Assembly: GCA_021299715.1 (NCBI GenBank)
Contig: JAJTEL010000003.1
Span: 111,200-175,199, forward strand
Reading direction: 5' to 3'
Length of the DNA: 64,000 nucleotides
Origin: Ilumatobacteraceae bacterium
Lineage (GTDB): Bacteria; Actinomycetota; Acidimicrobiia; Acidimicrobiales; Ilumatobacteraceae
Positions 25,383 to 34,999 of the stretch are shown one piece after another. Numbering within the stretch: the stretch's first letter is position 1; each line of letters begins with the position of its first letter. The position numbers and the translations under genes are program-made. Under the pieces are notes generated by a model. The model did not search any database. It was given only the letters and a program-made list of their open reading frames with translations, and was not told the DNA's origin.

Positions 25383-27182
25383 TCAGACTCGCTCATGTCG
25401 ACGCGTGCGACGAAGCGCTAGACCACCGACCAGTAACAACATCGCCAACGCTGTCAGCAGACTCTGATTATTTGAACCAGTGGCAGGAAGCGTGGATTGC
25501 GACACCGTAATTGGCTGTGAAAACCCAATGCCACTGACCGGGGCATACACCGCCAACGTGTGATTACCCGATGCCAAACTCGCTGGCAAATTGCCACTAA
25601 GAGTCACTACGCCCTTGGCATCGGCATAACCGGAGCCGATCACTTTCGGTGTGGAAGCAACAATTAATTGCACATACTCAAACGGCTTAAAGCCACCGAA
25701 AGAAACCGTGACTGCTTCACCGGTTGTAATTGCTGTATTGGTCACGATTGGCGTTGATGCTTTTGGTAACGCTTTGACAACTGCAAGCGCTGGCGCTGGC
25801 ACAGTTGTTGTCGTGGCTGATGTTTGGTTCGATGCTGGAGCCACCGTGGTCGCAGGGGCAGCAGTCGTTGAAGTGGGGGCAGTTGTGGCGGGAGCGGTCG
25901 TCGCCGGCGCAGTTGTCACTGGTGCAGCAGTTCCACTCGGGGCCCCCACCAGAGCCGCATCGCGAATGAACCACCCCGCGGCAGAGTTCGGCGCCATCAT
26001 CCCCGATGTGGCTTTACTCGTTCCCACCACTACGCACTGAGATGCTTCTGGGCATTCGACGTCATAGATGTTCGACCCCCCTACCCCGCTCTCTGAAGTC
26101 AGGCGGGTCCACGTCGAGCTGTCCCACACCGCGATGTAGGACTCTGTCCGGGGCATTTCAACCATGAACGCACCGACAAGAAGACATCGCGTTAGAGAGA
26201 TACAGGACAACTCCATTGGCTGTACCGCGTTAGTGAGCCCCCCTGAAGGCACAACTGGAAGCGAGATATTTCTGAACTTGTTCGCCATGTCGCCACCGAG
26301 GTTGTACAACACGGCGCCATTTCCGTTGGACGTTGCTCCAACTATGGCGCACAAACCAAGTTCTCCGGGCTGACAGTTAACTCTTTGCAGTTGGGTGAGA
26401 GAGTCGGTACGACCAGGGAGACGCGACCACATACCGGCGGTCGCACCACGATCGAGGATTTCACCTGAGTATGTGTAGTTACCGAGATCGATACTGGTGA
26501 CCCCAACACAGCGCCGTGTCGTATCACAATCGACATCGAGCATGATTTGATTGTTCGTGCCATCCGTAAACATGCTCGATGACTCTCTCGTTAACGATGT
26601 ACCATCCCATCGCAACACGAGGGACTTCTTTGGAGTCTCCGTGCTATCTCCGACAGCTAAACAAAATGTTGCCGTTGCACAAGAGACCGCCTGCAGCGTG
26701 TGTACTCCTGATGGCAAAGTCACCTGACTGATTGCCGAGCCGTTCCACAACATGAGGTAGGGGGTAGTCGAGAGATTCATGTTCTCAAAAACGTCGACCC
26801 CTCCGGCCACAAGACACACACTTGTTGTTGGGCACGCGATGTCATTGGGTCGAAAATTAGTCGGCCAACCAGATGTTGGAACCAACGACCATACGCCCCC
26901 ATCCCACTTAGTCAAAAAGGTGGTCGCTGGGTCACTGTAATTGCTCGTCTGTCGACCCTCGATAACCGACATACAGAATGTTGTCGAGACACACGAGACA
27001 TCGTTTGCTCTGTTCGAGTTCGCCGCTGGGTTTGACGGCGTTATCGATGTGACCGTGTCAAATTCCGCTGACACCGAATGAGACGTCACTGCGACAAGCC
27101 CCACCGTCATAGCGGCGGCGAGAAGAACAGATGACAATCGGCGTCGCACTGGGGTGACGGAACGTGATTCAAAGAGCGGCAT
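25383..27182 (-). CDS. LPXTG cell-wall anchored protein with seven cysteine-paired repeats
   Basis: 599 residues. It has a signal peptide (RRRLSSVLLAAAMTVGLVAVTSHSVSA), then seven repeats with a VxCxxxxxCxxVG-like core (for example AVSCATATFCLAVGD, ELSCISLTRCLLVGA, DVECPEASQCVVVGT), suggesting a seven-bladed beta-propeller with a Cys pair per blade. A Pro/Ala/Thr linker (PATTAP repeats) leads to an Ig-like domain and the sortase signal LPATG, a TM helix and RRTRRHERV. It should be covalently attached to peptidoglycan and face outward. The ATG at 27182 has AAAGG upstream; longer forms would add an implausible leader. No sortase gene is in view. Confidence 0.87.
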   Translation of the reverse strand: MPLFESRSVTPVRRRLSSVLLAAAMTVGLVAVTSHSVSAEFDTVTSITPSNPAANSNRANDVSCVSTTFCMSVIEGRQTSNYSDPATTFLTKWDGGVWSLVPTSGWPTNFRPNDIACPTTSVCLVAGGVDVFENMNLSTTPYLMLWNGSAISQVTLPSGVHTLQAVSCATATFCLAVGDSTETPKKSLVLRWDGTSLTRESSSMFTDGTNNQIMLDVDCDTTRRCVGVTSIDLGNYTYSGEILDRGATAGMWSRLPGRTDSLTQLQRVNCQPGELGLCAIVGATSNGNGAVLYNLGGDMANKFRNISLPVVPSGGLTNAVQPMELSCISLTRCLLVGAFMVEMPRTESYIAVWDSSTWTRLTSESGVGGSNIYDVECPEASQCVVVGTSKATSGMMAPNSAAGWFIRDAALVGAPSGTAAPVTTAPATTAPATTAPTSTTAAPATTVAPASNQTSATTTTVPAPALAVVKALPKASTPIVTNTAITTGEAVTVSFGGFKPFEYVQLIVASTPKVIGSGYADAKGVVTLSGNLPASLASGNHTLAVYAPVSGIGFSQPITVSQSTLPATGSNNQSLLTALAMLLLVGGLALRRTRRHERV

Positions 27183-27370
27183 GACAAACCTTTCAAACGG
27201 ACGCTGACAGAGTGCCGTACAAAGACAGGGCGACCAAGACTCTTTGCGCATCATTGACCACGACGACCACAAAAATGACCACTCAACACTGCAGATGAAC
27301 TGACTACGACATCGTCTCTTCCGAACCGTGCTGAACGCAAGGCAGTCACTCAGCGCCAGAAGTGCCCCAC

Positions 27371-27407
27371 AAAACCAAAATCCCAACCCCGTGGAGGGCT
27401 GGGATTT
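27371..27407 (-). terminator. Rho-independent terminator after tRNA-fMet
   Basis: On the minus strand AAATCCCAGCCC (27407-27396) pairs with GGGTTGGGATTT (27389-27378) around a 6-nt loop, with one G-U pair. A T-rich run (TTTTGGTTTTG) follows. It lies 46 nt past the 3' end of the tRNA. Confidence 0.75.
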
Positions 27408-27452
27408 CAGAAGTTCTGCAGTGAACAAACGTTGTTGAAACGTCTTCACTAC

Positions 27453-27529
<77 letters not shown>

Positions 27530-27596
27530 TCGTAGTAGGAGCATTACGGTACAAGGGTTACCACCGTCTTCCAACCGCTTGGACCACTCACCCATC

Positions 27597-27974
27597 ATGT
27601 TCTCATCGTCGAAAAAGACCCAACAGGCCATACAGGCTCTGCGCGATGAGTTAGACACCCTTCGTCAGCAGATAGCGGAAGAAAAATCTCGTGCCGATGA
27701 AGACCGAAATATTTCTCTTGCGATAGCAGAGCGAATCGCAGCACTTGAAGTACGCGTATCCGGAATGGGTTCTGAACTGTCGCGTCAGTTGCACGAACTA
27801 GGAACCGAAATTGAAGAACTATCAAAGCGTGCTGACGACGCAGCCGTGATGGAAATTGTGGATGCCTTAAAGACAGCCCAAATTCGTTTGGCCACAGAAC
27901 AAGCGCGATACGAAATTACTTTTCGTCAAGACCTTGCGGCTTTGGCTGATCAGTTATTCAAGCGTGCTCGTTGA
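27597..27974 (+). CDS. Small coiled-coil protein, unknown function
   Basis: 125 residues, almost wholly helical with heptads (AIQALRDELDTLRQQIAEEKSR, IAERIAALEVRVSGMGSELSRQL). It has no signal peptide or TM. No family was recognised. The ATG at 27597 is used because upstream in-frame starts lie inside the tRNA-fMet gene. It converges on the UPF0182 gene with 5 bp between. It might be a structural or scaffold protein. Confidence 0.75.
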   Translation: MFSSSKKTQQAIQALRDELDTLRQQIAEEKSRADEDRNISLAIAERIAALEVRVSGMGSELSRQLHELGTEIEELSKRADDAAVMEIVDALKTAQIRLATEQARYEITFRQDLAALADQLFKRAR

Positions 27975-27979
27975 TTGCG

Positions 27980-30907
27980 CTACTTGATTGAGCTCAGCGC
28001 TTTCTGCACTAATGCCCTAGCTTGCTGAGTCTTTGCTTGGTACGTGGCAAAGTCTGGTGGTGACTTAGCGAGAGCGGCATCTGCTTCGGCAAACAATCGT
28101 TCTGCTTGTTGCAACATCTGAGACGGCGTCAACGTATTGCCAGCCGGGACTGTTGTTGTTGGCGTGCCTGGCACCGTGGTGCTTGTTGAACCAGTAGTTG
28201 AACCGCCACCCACGCGGTCTCCAAGATTCATAGAGAACCCAGGGAACAACTGCGCAATGACGTCGGTGAGACTGTTTCCAATAACGGATTTACCGTTGTA
28301 CGAGCCCAGCACCTTGCGAACGAAAATCTGCTTTGAATCTTCACCATCGGGAAGAACAAACATTGGTCGCAGGTACACGAGACCCTTCCCTACGGGAACA
28401 AACTGCAAGTCTCCGTACATCACTCGTGAACCACGTTGGTCAAGCGGGGTGATTGTTTGAGAGATGGTGGGTTCACTTTCGAACTCTGCAGCAACTGTGG
28501 CAGGTCCGGGTGGCAACGGCGCTTTCACGTCGTACACGGTGATCTTTCCGTAATTCTTCGGATCACTCGACACCACCATTAACGAACGCAATTCTTTACG
28601 ACTGTCATCTGCAGAGAACGGAACAAACGGCCGCACCATCGAGAACTCGCCGATGTCGGTCTGTGTTCCTGGCGCATGGAAGATGCTGTAGTACGGGCTG
28701 AAACGCTGAACATTGGAGTCGCTTGCGTCAATGGAATCAACTGCACCAGGTACATCGACACCTGGTGTGATTGAGCCCGTAGCGGTTCCACCTTCAGGCT
28801 CAGTTGATGGCGCCTGAGCAACACTCCATGCAGCATCGCGGTTGAAGAACAACGTTGCGTCGTCAAATTGATAACGGCCGAACAAGTTTGTTTGAACCCG
28901 GAACAAGTCTTCGGGGTAACGGAAGTGTGCGGCAAGTGCTGGTGGAACTTCGGACTTCTTCGTGAACATCTTGGGGAACGCTGAGGCCCACATACGAATG
29001 ATGGGGTCTTTTGTATCCATGACATACAGAGTTACTTCGCCCGAATACGCGTCGACAACAGCCTTCACACTGTTACGTACATAGTTGAATGTGTGATTCA
29101 GGCCGCTTTCTGATCCGAGTTGAGAAATGCTGGCTGTTTCGGCATACGGATAACGGTTCGTTGTGGTGAATGCATCGATTACCCATTGCACTGAGCCATC
29201 AACAACAACGGGATACGGATCGGCGTCGAAGTGCAGGAAAGGAGCAATCTTCTTTACGCGACTACGAACGTCACGTTCAAGAAGAATTTCCGAGTTGTCG
29301 GTAATGAGATTTGAACCGAACAAGTTGAACTCACCGAAGTTCACGGCCAATGCCAACTTGCGAATAATGCTGTTAAAACGAATACCGCCCTCGGCTGCAT
29401 AAGCAGACTTTTCGGTATCGGGACAGGCTTGTTCTTGTTGCGACGTTTTTACAACTGCATACCCATCAAGTCCGTCACCAAAATAAATTTGCGGCTTCGT
29501 CACGTTGAGATCTACATACGACGGACGACCATCGTCTGTGGCAACGCTTGCTGGTGCTGCAATAACACCACATCCGTGGGTGTAGATGAGATGACGCGAG
29601 ACCCATGTGCGGTTGGGAATACCACCAGGGTTCAATTCTCTAGCGGCAACCAACACTTGTTGTATTCGTCCGTCAACTGCGTAACGGTCGACGTCCAAGT
29701 CGGTCACTCTGTAGAACGATGTCAGACCTTGGTCGAGAGCAAAACGATCTTTCATTTGCACGGGGTCCAACTGGCGAACGTCTCGAAGTGCGGCATCATC
29801 TGCCGAGACATCGTCTGTACCTATCTCGCTAAATGCTGCGTCAACGCGTTCAACGTTGGAAATGCCCATGGCTTTCTTTGTGGCAGAAATGTTGCGCTGG
29901 ATATACGGAATTTCGCGAGTGCTGACGTTTGGCTGAACAACGAATCGCTGAATAACTGCCGGGTACACCGTTCCGGCAACCAATGCCACTACAACCCACA
30001 AACCAATTGCCATGGCAGGTAAACGCCAGCCGCGCTGGCGAATGTTCCACAACAACAACGCGGTCACGGCAAGCGACACCAAAATCATCAAGTTCAAAGC
30101 AGGAAGCTGCGCATTGACATCTGTATACAAAGCACCGCGGACAACTCCGCGTTGTGACGATGTGAGTTCATACTTCGACAACCAGTAATTCGCTGCGCGA
30201 AGCAAGGTGCCAGCGGCAACCAAAACCGACAGATGCACTTTGGCTTGCGGTGAAACGCGTTGAACACGATCTTGTGGGCGAATACTGCCGTTAATGAAGT
30301 GGAACGCCGTGACCACGATGGTGACCAGTACTAACGCTCCAAAGGCCCACGCAACAACGAACTGTGCAAATGGAAGTCGGAAAACGTAGAAACCAACATT
30401 CGCCTTAAACAACGGGTCACCGTCGGAGAAAGCTTGACGATGGCGGAACATAAGCCAGTCTTGCCATTGAGCACTTGCAGGCAAACCAAGCATGAGTCCA
30501 ATAAGAAGAGCTAACGCAATACGAAGTTTTCCACGGCTCTTCGCGGTTGCTTCTCGAATGCGCATCACCGTTTGATCTTCGGGAGTATTCGGCAATGTCA
30601 GTGGTGCAACCTTGTCGGCAATCAACAAGTTGAGCCATAAGAATGCGAAACATCCGAGCGAGAAAATGACAGCTAGTTCAACTTTGCTGCGAAGAATTCC
30701 CCAGTAGACATCGCTGAAACCAACGCCGTTAAACCACAAGACATTGACGTAGAACGACGAGAGTCCACGTGCGGAAAACACCAAGAGCAAGACGGCACCA
30801 ACGAGGACCGATACAAGAATTCGACCACGAGATGGTCGCCCAAACTTCGGAAGACGAAACTGAGGACCGCCTGGGCCTTGGGGAGGAAGATCTGAGGGGT
30901 TACGCAC
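27980..30907 (-). CDS. UPF0182 family large membrane protein
   Basis: 975 residues. About seven TM segments lie in residues 25-330 (for example RILVSVLVGAVLLLVFSARGL), followed by a large extracellular domain with the conserved LTSFYRVTDLDVDRYAVDGR, NRTWVSRHLIYTHGCG and RYPEDLFRVQTNLFGRYQF segments of UPF0182. A Gly/Ser/Thr-rich linker (GSTTGSTSTTVPGTPTTTVP) and a short helical tail end the protein. The family occurs in actinobacteria and cyanobacteria and its function is not established. It follows the DivIVA-like gene by 11 nt in the same direction, so the two probably share a transcript. Confidence 0.93.
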   Translation of the reverse strand: MRNPSDLPPQGPGGPQFRLPKFGRPSRGRILVSVLVGAVLLLVFSARGLSSFYVNVLWFNGVGFSDVYWGILRSKVELAVIFSLGCFAFLWLNLLIADKVAPLTLPNTPEDQTVMRIREATAKSRGKLRIALALLIGLMLGLPASAQWQDWLMFRHRQAFSDGDPLFKANVGFYVFRLPFAQFVVAWAFGALVLVTIVVTAFHFINGSIRPQDRVQRVSPQAKVHLSVLVAAGTLLRAANYWLSKYELTSSQRGVVRGALYTDVNAQLPALNLMILVSLAVTALLLWNIRQRGWRLPAMAIGLWVVVALVAGTVYPAVIQRFVVQPNVSTREIPYIQRNISATKKAMGISNVERVDAAFSEIGTDDVSADDAALRDVRQLDPVQMKDRFALDQGLTSFYRVTDLDVDRYAVDGRIQQVLVAARELNPGGIPNRTWVSRHLIYTHGCGVIAAPASVATDDGRPSYVDLNVTKPQIYFGDGLDGYAVVKTSQQEQACPDTEKSAYAAEGGIRFNSIIRKLALAVNFGEFNLFGSNLITDNSEILLERDVRSRVKKIAPFLHFDADPYPVVVDGSVQWVIDAFTTTNRYPYAETASISQLGSESGLNHTFNYVRNSVKAVVDAYSGEVTLYVMDTKDPIIRMWASAFPKMFTKKSEVPPALAAHFRYPEDLFRVQTNLFGRYQFDDATLFFNRDAAWSVAQAPSTEPEGGTATGSITPGVDVPGAVDSIDASDSNVQRFSPYYSIFHAPGTQTDIGEFSMVRPFVPFSADDSRKELRSLMVVSSDPKNYGKITVYDVKAPLPPGPATVAAEFESEPTISQTITPLDQRGSRVMYGDLQFVPVGKGLVYLRPMFVLPDGEDSKQIFVRKVLGSYNGKSVIGNSLTDVIAQLFPGFSMNLGDRVGGGSTTGSTSTTVPGTPTTTVPAGNTLTPSQMLQQAERLFAEADAALAKSPPDFATYQAKTQQARALVQKALSSIK

Positions 30908-30918
30908 GCATCAGGACG

Positions 30919-32850
30919 CTAGTCCTGAACGGGGCAAACCAGACAGCGGCACCCAGGGTGTGCTGGCGGTAATTGATGCCCTGTAGGGAACGAGTCGCCT
31001 TTGGCGACCGCACCGGCAAGTGAATTGTCTTCACACTCACTGCAACATGGTGCATCGGGGTCAACCATCCAGCCCATGCGGCTGCCGTTTTCCATGGCAA
31101 GGAATCCGCCCTTGCTATAGGAAGAACATGCAATGTCGTCGACGTGCTGGTCGATGAGTTCCATCTTCCACTTGCGATACACATCACGCATCAGGCTGGA
31201 GAGAATTTCACGATCTCCTTCGGCCTCACCAATTGCGATGCGTGCGTCTTCACGGAAACCTGCAACAAGGCCAGCGGCAATGCTTGCTGCAACATGGGTT
31301 GCAATTGCCTTTTGTGTGACGCGCTTCGAAGAACCACCAGCAGCCTTTACTGACTTTGCCCCGGCACCAGCAGCCGACATGGTGTCTTCACTGATTGCAA
31401 CTGCATAACGGGATGCGTGCTCGTCAATAGTTCCAAGGAATGCTTCCATCTCTAAAGATGAGCGCTTGAGGCGAAGATGTTGAAGCACTTCGTTTTGCTC
31501 GTCGGCAAGAACCCGCTTTAGTTTGCGCGCCATTGCAACAACAATTGGGGCTAACACTTCGTTGCGTTCAGAAAAACGTGCGGGATCGGCAGATATAATT
31601 GCAGGCTTTGCCTTCGCCTTCTTTGGCGACGGTGTAGGGACCTCTGCTTCTACAACCTTGTCGGCCGTGGCAGCCTTGGCAGCAACGTCGGCGGTGTTTC
31701 CTGCACGAAGCTTGGCGAAAATGTCGTCCACTTCAGCTGCTGGCTTCTTTGTCTCTGTGCGAGTTTCTTCCTGGACTTCTGGCATGTCGACCGAGCGACG
31801 TCCACGGCCAAACAAAGAGACCACATTGGTTTGCTCTGCATCATCAGCAACATCGGCTTCTGCAACTTCAGTCTCGCTAATGATTTCGGTTGGAGCATCA
31901 GGAATTCCGTGAACAGGGTGTTCCAAGTTAACGATGGCATGTTCTTCAACATTGTCAACTTCAACAACATCTTCGACAACCACTTCAATAGTTTCTGGAA
32001 CCGCTACAACAACTTCTTCGATGACAATTGCTTCTTCTACAATTTCTGCTGTGTCGTGATCGAAGATTGCAACTTCTTCAACAACCGACTCTGCTGCTGC
32101 GGTTGTCACTTCTGCAGTTTCTCCATCGAAAACTTTCACAGACGGATGTTCCGGATTCACAATGGGAACCGGACCCGTTGTGGGTGTTAAATCCACAATG
32201 AATTCAGGCTCATCGTGTGCATCGGTGAGTCCACCAATGACATCTTCACTTGCAAGGCGAGCACGCTCGAACGCGTTCAACAAGCGGTCACGACCATGAA
32301 GCAACTGCTCAATTTGTGAACGTGCAGCATCACGACGGCGTGAGAGCTCGGAAAGAACTTTTTCGCGGTATGCACGAGCCTCGTTCACCATGTCGCGGCC
32401 TTGTTGCTTTGCCATGTCAATTTCGGCTTCGGCGTCATGACCTGCGTCTTCACGAATGCGTGCAGCTTCAATGTTTGCTGCTTCACGAATGCGTGCAGCA
32501 TCTTCTGCTGCGTCCTTTACAAGACGAGTTGCAGATTCTTCAGCACGTTCGCGAATTTGAGTACTTGCATCACGTGCAGTGGACAACACTCGTGCCGCCT
32601 CTTCACCCAACAATGTGGTGACAGTCTCTTCGTCGAGACGTCCGGGGGCAGACATGCCACGGGTCTGCATGGTGCGAAGTTCATTTTCAAGGAAGCGCTC
32701 GCGTTCTTGAAGGCGAGCCAATTCGGCGGCGACCATGCGCAAGAAATCACGAACTTCGCCTTGGTCGAACCCGCGACGATTCGTGGGAAATGAGGCAGAG
32801 CCGACCGCGGCGGGCGATGAAGGATCGGGGCGGGAGAAAGAAATAGCCAT
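30919..32850 (-). CDS. DivIVA-like coiled-coil protein with C-terminal phage-head-morphogenesis-like cysteine module
   Basis: 643 residues. The N-terminus has a DivIVA-type motif (FPTNRRGFDQGEVRDFLRMV, residues ~21-40), then long coiled coil to ~200 (REAANIEAARIRED), an acidic Val/Glu-rich stretch (~240-370), and a helical domain (~410-590). Residues 602-643 read CCSECEDNS, then PTGHQLPPAHPGCRCLVC, which closely follows the C-terminal module of SPP1 gp7 / Mu gpF-type head morphogenesis proteins (CxxC ... PPxHPxCRC). Preceding KWKMELIDQHVDD and GWMVDPDAPCC also match that module. DivIVA proteins mark poles and septa. The UPF0182 gene follows after 11 nt. Confidence 0.82.
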   Translation of the reverse strand: MAISFSRPDPSSPAAVGSASFPTNRRGFDQGEVRDFLRMVAAELARLQERERFLENELRTMQTRGMSAPGRLDEETVTTLLGEEAARVLSTARDASTQIRERAEESATRLVKDAAEDAARIREAANIEAARIREDAGHDAEAEIDMAKQQGRDMVNEARAYREKVLSELSRRRDAARSQIEQLLHGRDRLLNAFERARLASEDVIGGLTDAHDEPEFIVDLTPTTGPVPIVNPEHPSVKVFDGETAEVTTAAAESVVEEVAIFDHDTAEIVEEAIVIEEVVVAVPETIEVVVEDVVEVDNVEEHAIVNLEHPVHGIPDAPTEIISETEVAEADVADDAEQTNVVSLFGRGRRSVDMPEVQEETRTETKKPAAEVDDIFAKLRAGNTADVAAKAATADKVVEAEVPTPSPKKAKAKPAIISADPARFSERNEVLAPIVVAMARKLKRVLADEQNEVLQHLRLKRSSLEMEAFLGTIDEHASRYAVAISEDTMSAAGAGAKSVKAAGGSSKRVTQKAIATHVAASIAAGLVAGFREDARIAIGEAEGDREILSSLMRDVYRKWKMELIDQHVDDIACSSYSKGGFLAMENGSRMGWMVDPDAPCCSECEDNSLAGAVAKGDSFPTGHQLPPAHPGCRCLVCPVQD

Positions 32851-32922
32851 GACACCTCAACAGTACGGCCCCGAACAGGGCAGATGGTGGCATTATCCAC
32901 AGGCTGATCGCCTGCGAGCGGT

Positions 32923-34077
32923 CTAGCCCTCGCCAGAAATTGAAGCAGGAAGAGGTGCTCCGCCGTTTCGACGCAGAGCGCTGAGGGCATCATCCAAGCT
33001 GGCGACCTGAACAATGCGAACGCGTGAGCCGGCCGCCTTCTGAGCGGCAGCGACCTCTTCCTTCGATTGACCCGTTGGGACCAAGAACACAGTGGCCCCA
33101 GAATCACGAACGGCAACAGCTTTTTGCACCAATGCTCCGATGGCGCCCACAGCCCCCATCTCGTTAATGGTTCCTGTGGCTGCGACTCGCCCCTCTCCCA
33201 TGAGGTCACCTTCTGTGAGTTCGTCTAGCAACGCCAAGGTGAAAGCCAGTCCCGCAGACGGACCTCCAATGTCTGGAGTGGAAATGTTGACCTCAAACGG
33301 CAATTTCACCACGCGCGTATCGGCAGGGATGAAGCCAATGATGGGGCGATCAGCCTCATCGGGGCTGGCCATTATTTCAACGGTTCGCTTTTGCGGAGCC
33401 TGAGACTCGCTTCCGGGAGCGGCATACGGAACAACCGTGATGGTGACGGTGTCTCCAATGGAAAACTGAGGAAGCACCTTTAGCAAAGACGACAACGTCG
33501 GAGTCTTGGTGCCGTTGATAGCAGTGATTGTGTCGCCAACCTCTAGAACTTTGCATGCAGAGTTTTGCTGTGGTGCACCTTCACACACCAACTCTTCAAT
33601 CACAATGTCACCCTCGGTGAATGTTGCGTCAAGACCAAGTTTTTTCATTGCGACAAACTCTGCAATTTGTTTAGCGCCGAACATGGCCTGATACCCCAAA
33701 CGTCGTGACGATGACGGCGTGCGTTCTCCGAATTGTTCGGTGTAGGTGTTCACCTGTACATAGGGGTCAAGCCACCCCAGAACAGAATCCAAAATGGATA
33801 ACTGGCCCCCGTATGCCGTCACGAACATGATTCCGTCATCGGACACAAACCGTTTTGGTACCGACTCACCTTCTTCCACTGGCGAGAAACCAATTCGAGA
33901 AGACACTGCCATGGCCTCACCTGGCGCAACTTCCCACCGTTGAATTCGCACAGCAGCCATGACCAAGATGCTGAACATGATGGTCCACGACAACGTGATC
34001 ACCGGTAAAGCCCACCGTAAAGTTCGGGCATCCGCGGTCTGTGGAGTTGGTGGGAGAGGTACGCTGTTGTCGTTCAT
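32923..34077 (-). CDS. Membrane-anchored PDZ / Lon-type (S16) serine protease
   Basis: 384 residues. One TM near residue 30-50 (ALPVITLSWTIMFSILVMAAV), a PDZ domain (~165-255, with VLEVGDTITAINGTKTPTLSSLLKVL), and a Lon-like catalytic domain: Ser in DIGGPSAGLAFTLALLDELT and Lys in GAVGAIGALVQKAVAV form the Ser-Lys dyad. The catalytic side faces outward. Actinobacterial homologues are YlbL-type proteases. The ATG at 34077 was chosen because longer frames are low-complexity and lie over the divergent gene. Confidence 0.9.
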   Translation of the reverse strand: MNDNSVPLPPTPQTADARTLRWALPVITLSWTIMFSILVMAAVRIQRWEVAPGEAMAVSSRIGFSPVEEGESVPKRFVSDDGIMFVTAYGGQLSILDSVLGWLDPYVQVNTYTEQFGERTPSSSRRLGYQAMFGAKQIAEFVAMKKLGLDATFTEGDIVIEELVCEGAPQQNSACKVLEVGDTITAINGTKTPTLSSLLKVLPQFSIGDTVTITVVPYAAPGSESQAPQKRTVEIMASPDEADRPIIGFIPADTRVVKLPFEVNISTPDIGGPSAGLAFTLALLDELTEGDLMGEGRVAATGTINEMGAVGAIGALVQKAVAVRDSGATVFLVPTGQSKEEVAAAQKAAGSRVRIVQVASLDDALSALRRNGGAPLPASISGEG

Positions 34078-34105
34078 GGATGATTCGGTGTTTGAGCTGT
34101 CGACA

Positions 34106-34399
34106 ATGATGATGTCATCTACCGGTACTGCAATTCGTGCAGGCTGGGCAATTGCCCTCGCACTGGTTGCACTCTGGATCATCGACCGACTGAAGCCTGC
34201 CACGCCACGCAAGACAATCCCCGTTCGGGTCGACCAAAAACCGTCTCCTTTGTACCAAGAACCAGAACGCCAGCAACGACGCAATGCGGCGCTACGTCTC
34301 TCCGGCGGCGCAGTCCTTGCAGGAGCATTTGTGGCCTGCATACTCGGCTTCTTTGCTGCAATTGTGCTGGAACTTCTTGGTGGCCTGCTCGGCAACTAA
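34106..34399 (+). CDS. Small membrane protein, unknown function
   Basis: 97 residues. Two TM segments are clear: AGWAIALALVALWII and GGAVLAGAFVACILGFFAAIVLELL, with a basic, polar loop between (PSPLYQEPERQQRRNAALR). No family was recognised. The start could be 34106, 34109 or 34112 (three ATGs in a row) or 34076, where the start would share bases with the divergent protease start. It ends 3 nt before the HEAT-repeat gene, suggesting one transcript. Confidence 0.65.
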   Translation: MMMSSTGTAIRAGWAIALALVALWIIDRLKPATPRKTIPVRVDQKPSPLYQEPERQQRRNAALRLSGGAVLAGAFVACILGFFAAIVLELLGGLLGN

Positions 34400-34402
34400 A
34401 CC

Positions 34403-34999
34403 ATGTCCAATAATTCTTCCGCTGACCGTTTTGCCGTCATTGCCGCTGGCTTTCAGGGAGACGTTCCCACTGCACTCGCAGCAGTAGACCATGCCGATTC
34501 GTCTCTCCGCTCTAGTGCCCTTCGCGCATTGCATCGCTTGGGTGAATTGACACCCGAACACATCGCGCGTTCATTTACAGACCAATCTGCGGAAGTGCGC
34601 CGCACTGCAGTGGAGTTATCCGTCCATATAGATGTCAGCATCCATCACCTCCTGAATGACGACGACGTCTTTGTTGCCGAGATGACGGCGTGGAGTCTTG
34701 GAGAGCGACAGACGCCAACCGACGAAGAGATTGCTGCGCTGATCCACGCCACCACACAACACGCTGAATCTGTTGTGAGAGAGGCATGTGCGGCCGCACT
34801 CGGATCACTAGGCGACATTCGTGGGCTTCCGGCGATTCTCACTGCATGCACAGACAAGCCGGCTGTGCGACGGAGAGCAGTTCTCGCACTAGCGCCCTTT
34901 GACGGTGAAGAAGTAGACGCCGCCTTACAACGCGCTCTTGAAGACAGAGACTGGCAAGTGCGGCAAAACGCCGAAATTCTTGTGAACCCGCGCGACTAA
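34403..34999 (+). CDS. HEAT-repeat protein
   Basis: 198 residues, five or six HEAT/PBS-lyase-type helical repeats (DSSLRSSALRALHRLGELT, SAEVRRTAVELS, ESVVREACAAALGSLGDI, KPAVRRRAVLALAPFDG, DWQVRQNAEILV). It is a scaffold with no catalytic motif and no TM. It is coupled to the small membrane protein by a 3-nt gap. The 3' end overlaps the convergent Ddn-like gene by 4 nt. Confidence 0.85.
   Translation: MSNNSSADRFAVIAAGFQGDVPTALAAVDHADSSLRSSALRALHRLGELTPEHIARSFTDQSAEVRRTAVELSVHIDVSIHHLLNDDDVFVAEMTAWSLGERQTPTDEEIAALIHATTQHAESVVREACAAALGSLGDIRGLPAILTACTDKPAVRRRAVLALAPFDGEEVDAALQRALEDRDWQVRQNAEILVNPRD

Noticed and set aside
25860..25940. Repeated GC-rich units that might be a CRISPR or minisatellite
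   Set aside because: They encode the PATTAP-type linker of the LPXTG protein; the units have no spacers.
31831..32190. Asn/Phe-rich plus-strand frame
   Set aside because: It is the reverse frame of the Glu/Val-rich part of the DivIVA-like gene.
34078..34395. 106-residue N-terminal extension of the Lon-like protease
   Set aside because: Low-complexity Arg/Ser-rich sequence over the divergent gene; the ATG at 34077 is better placed before the TM segment.
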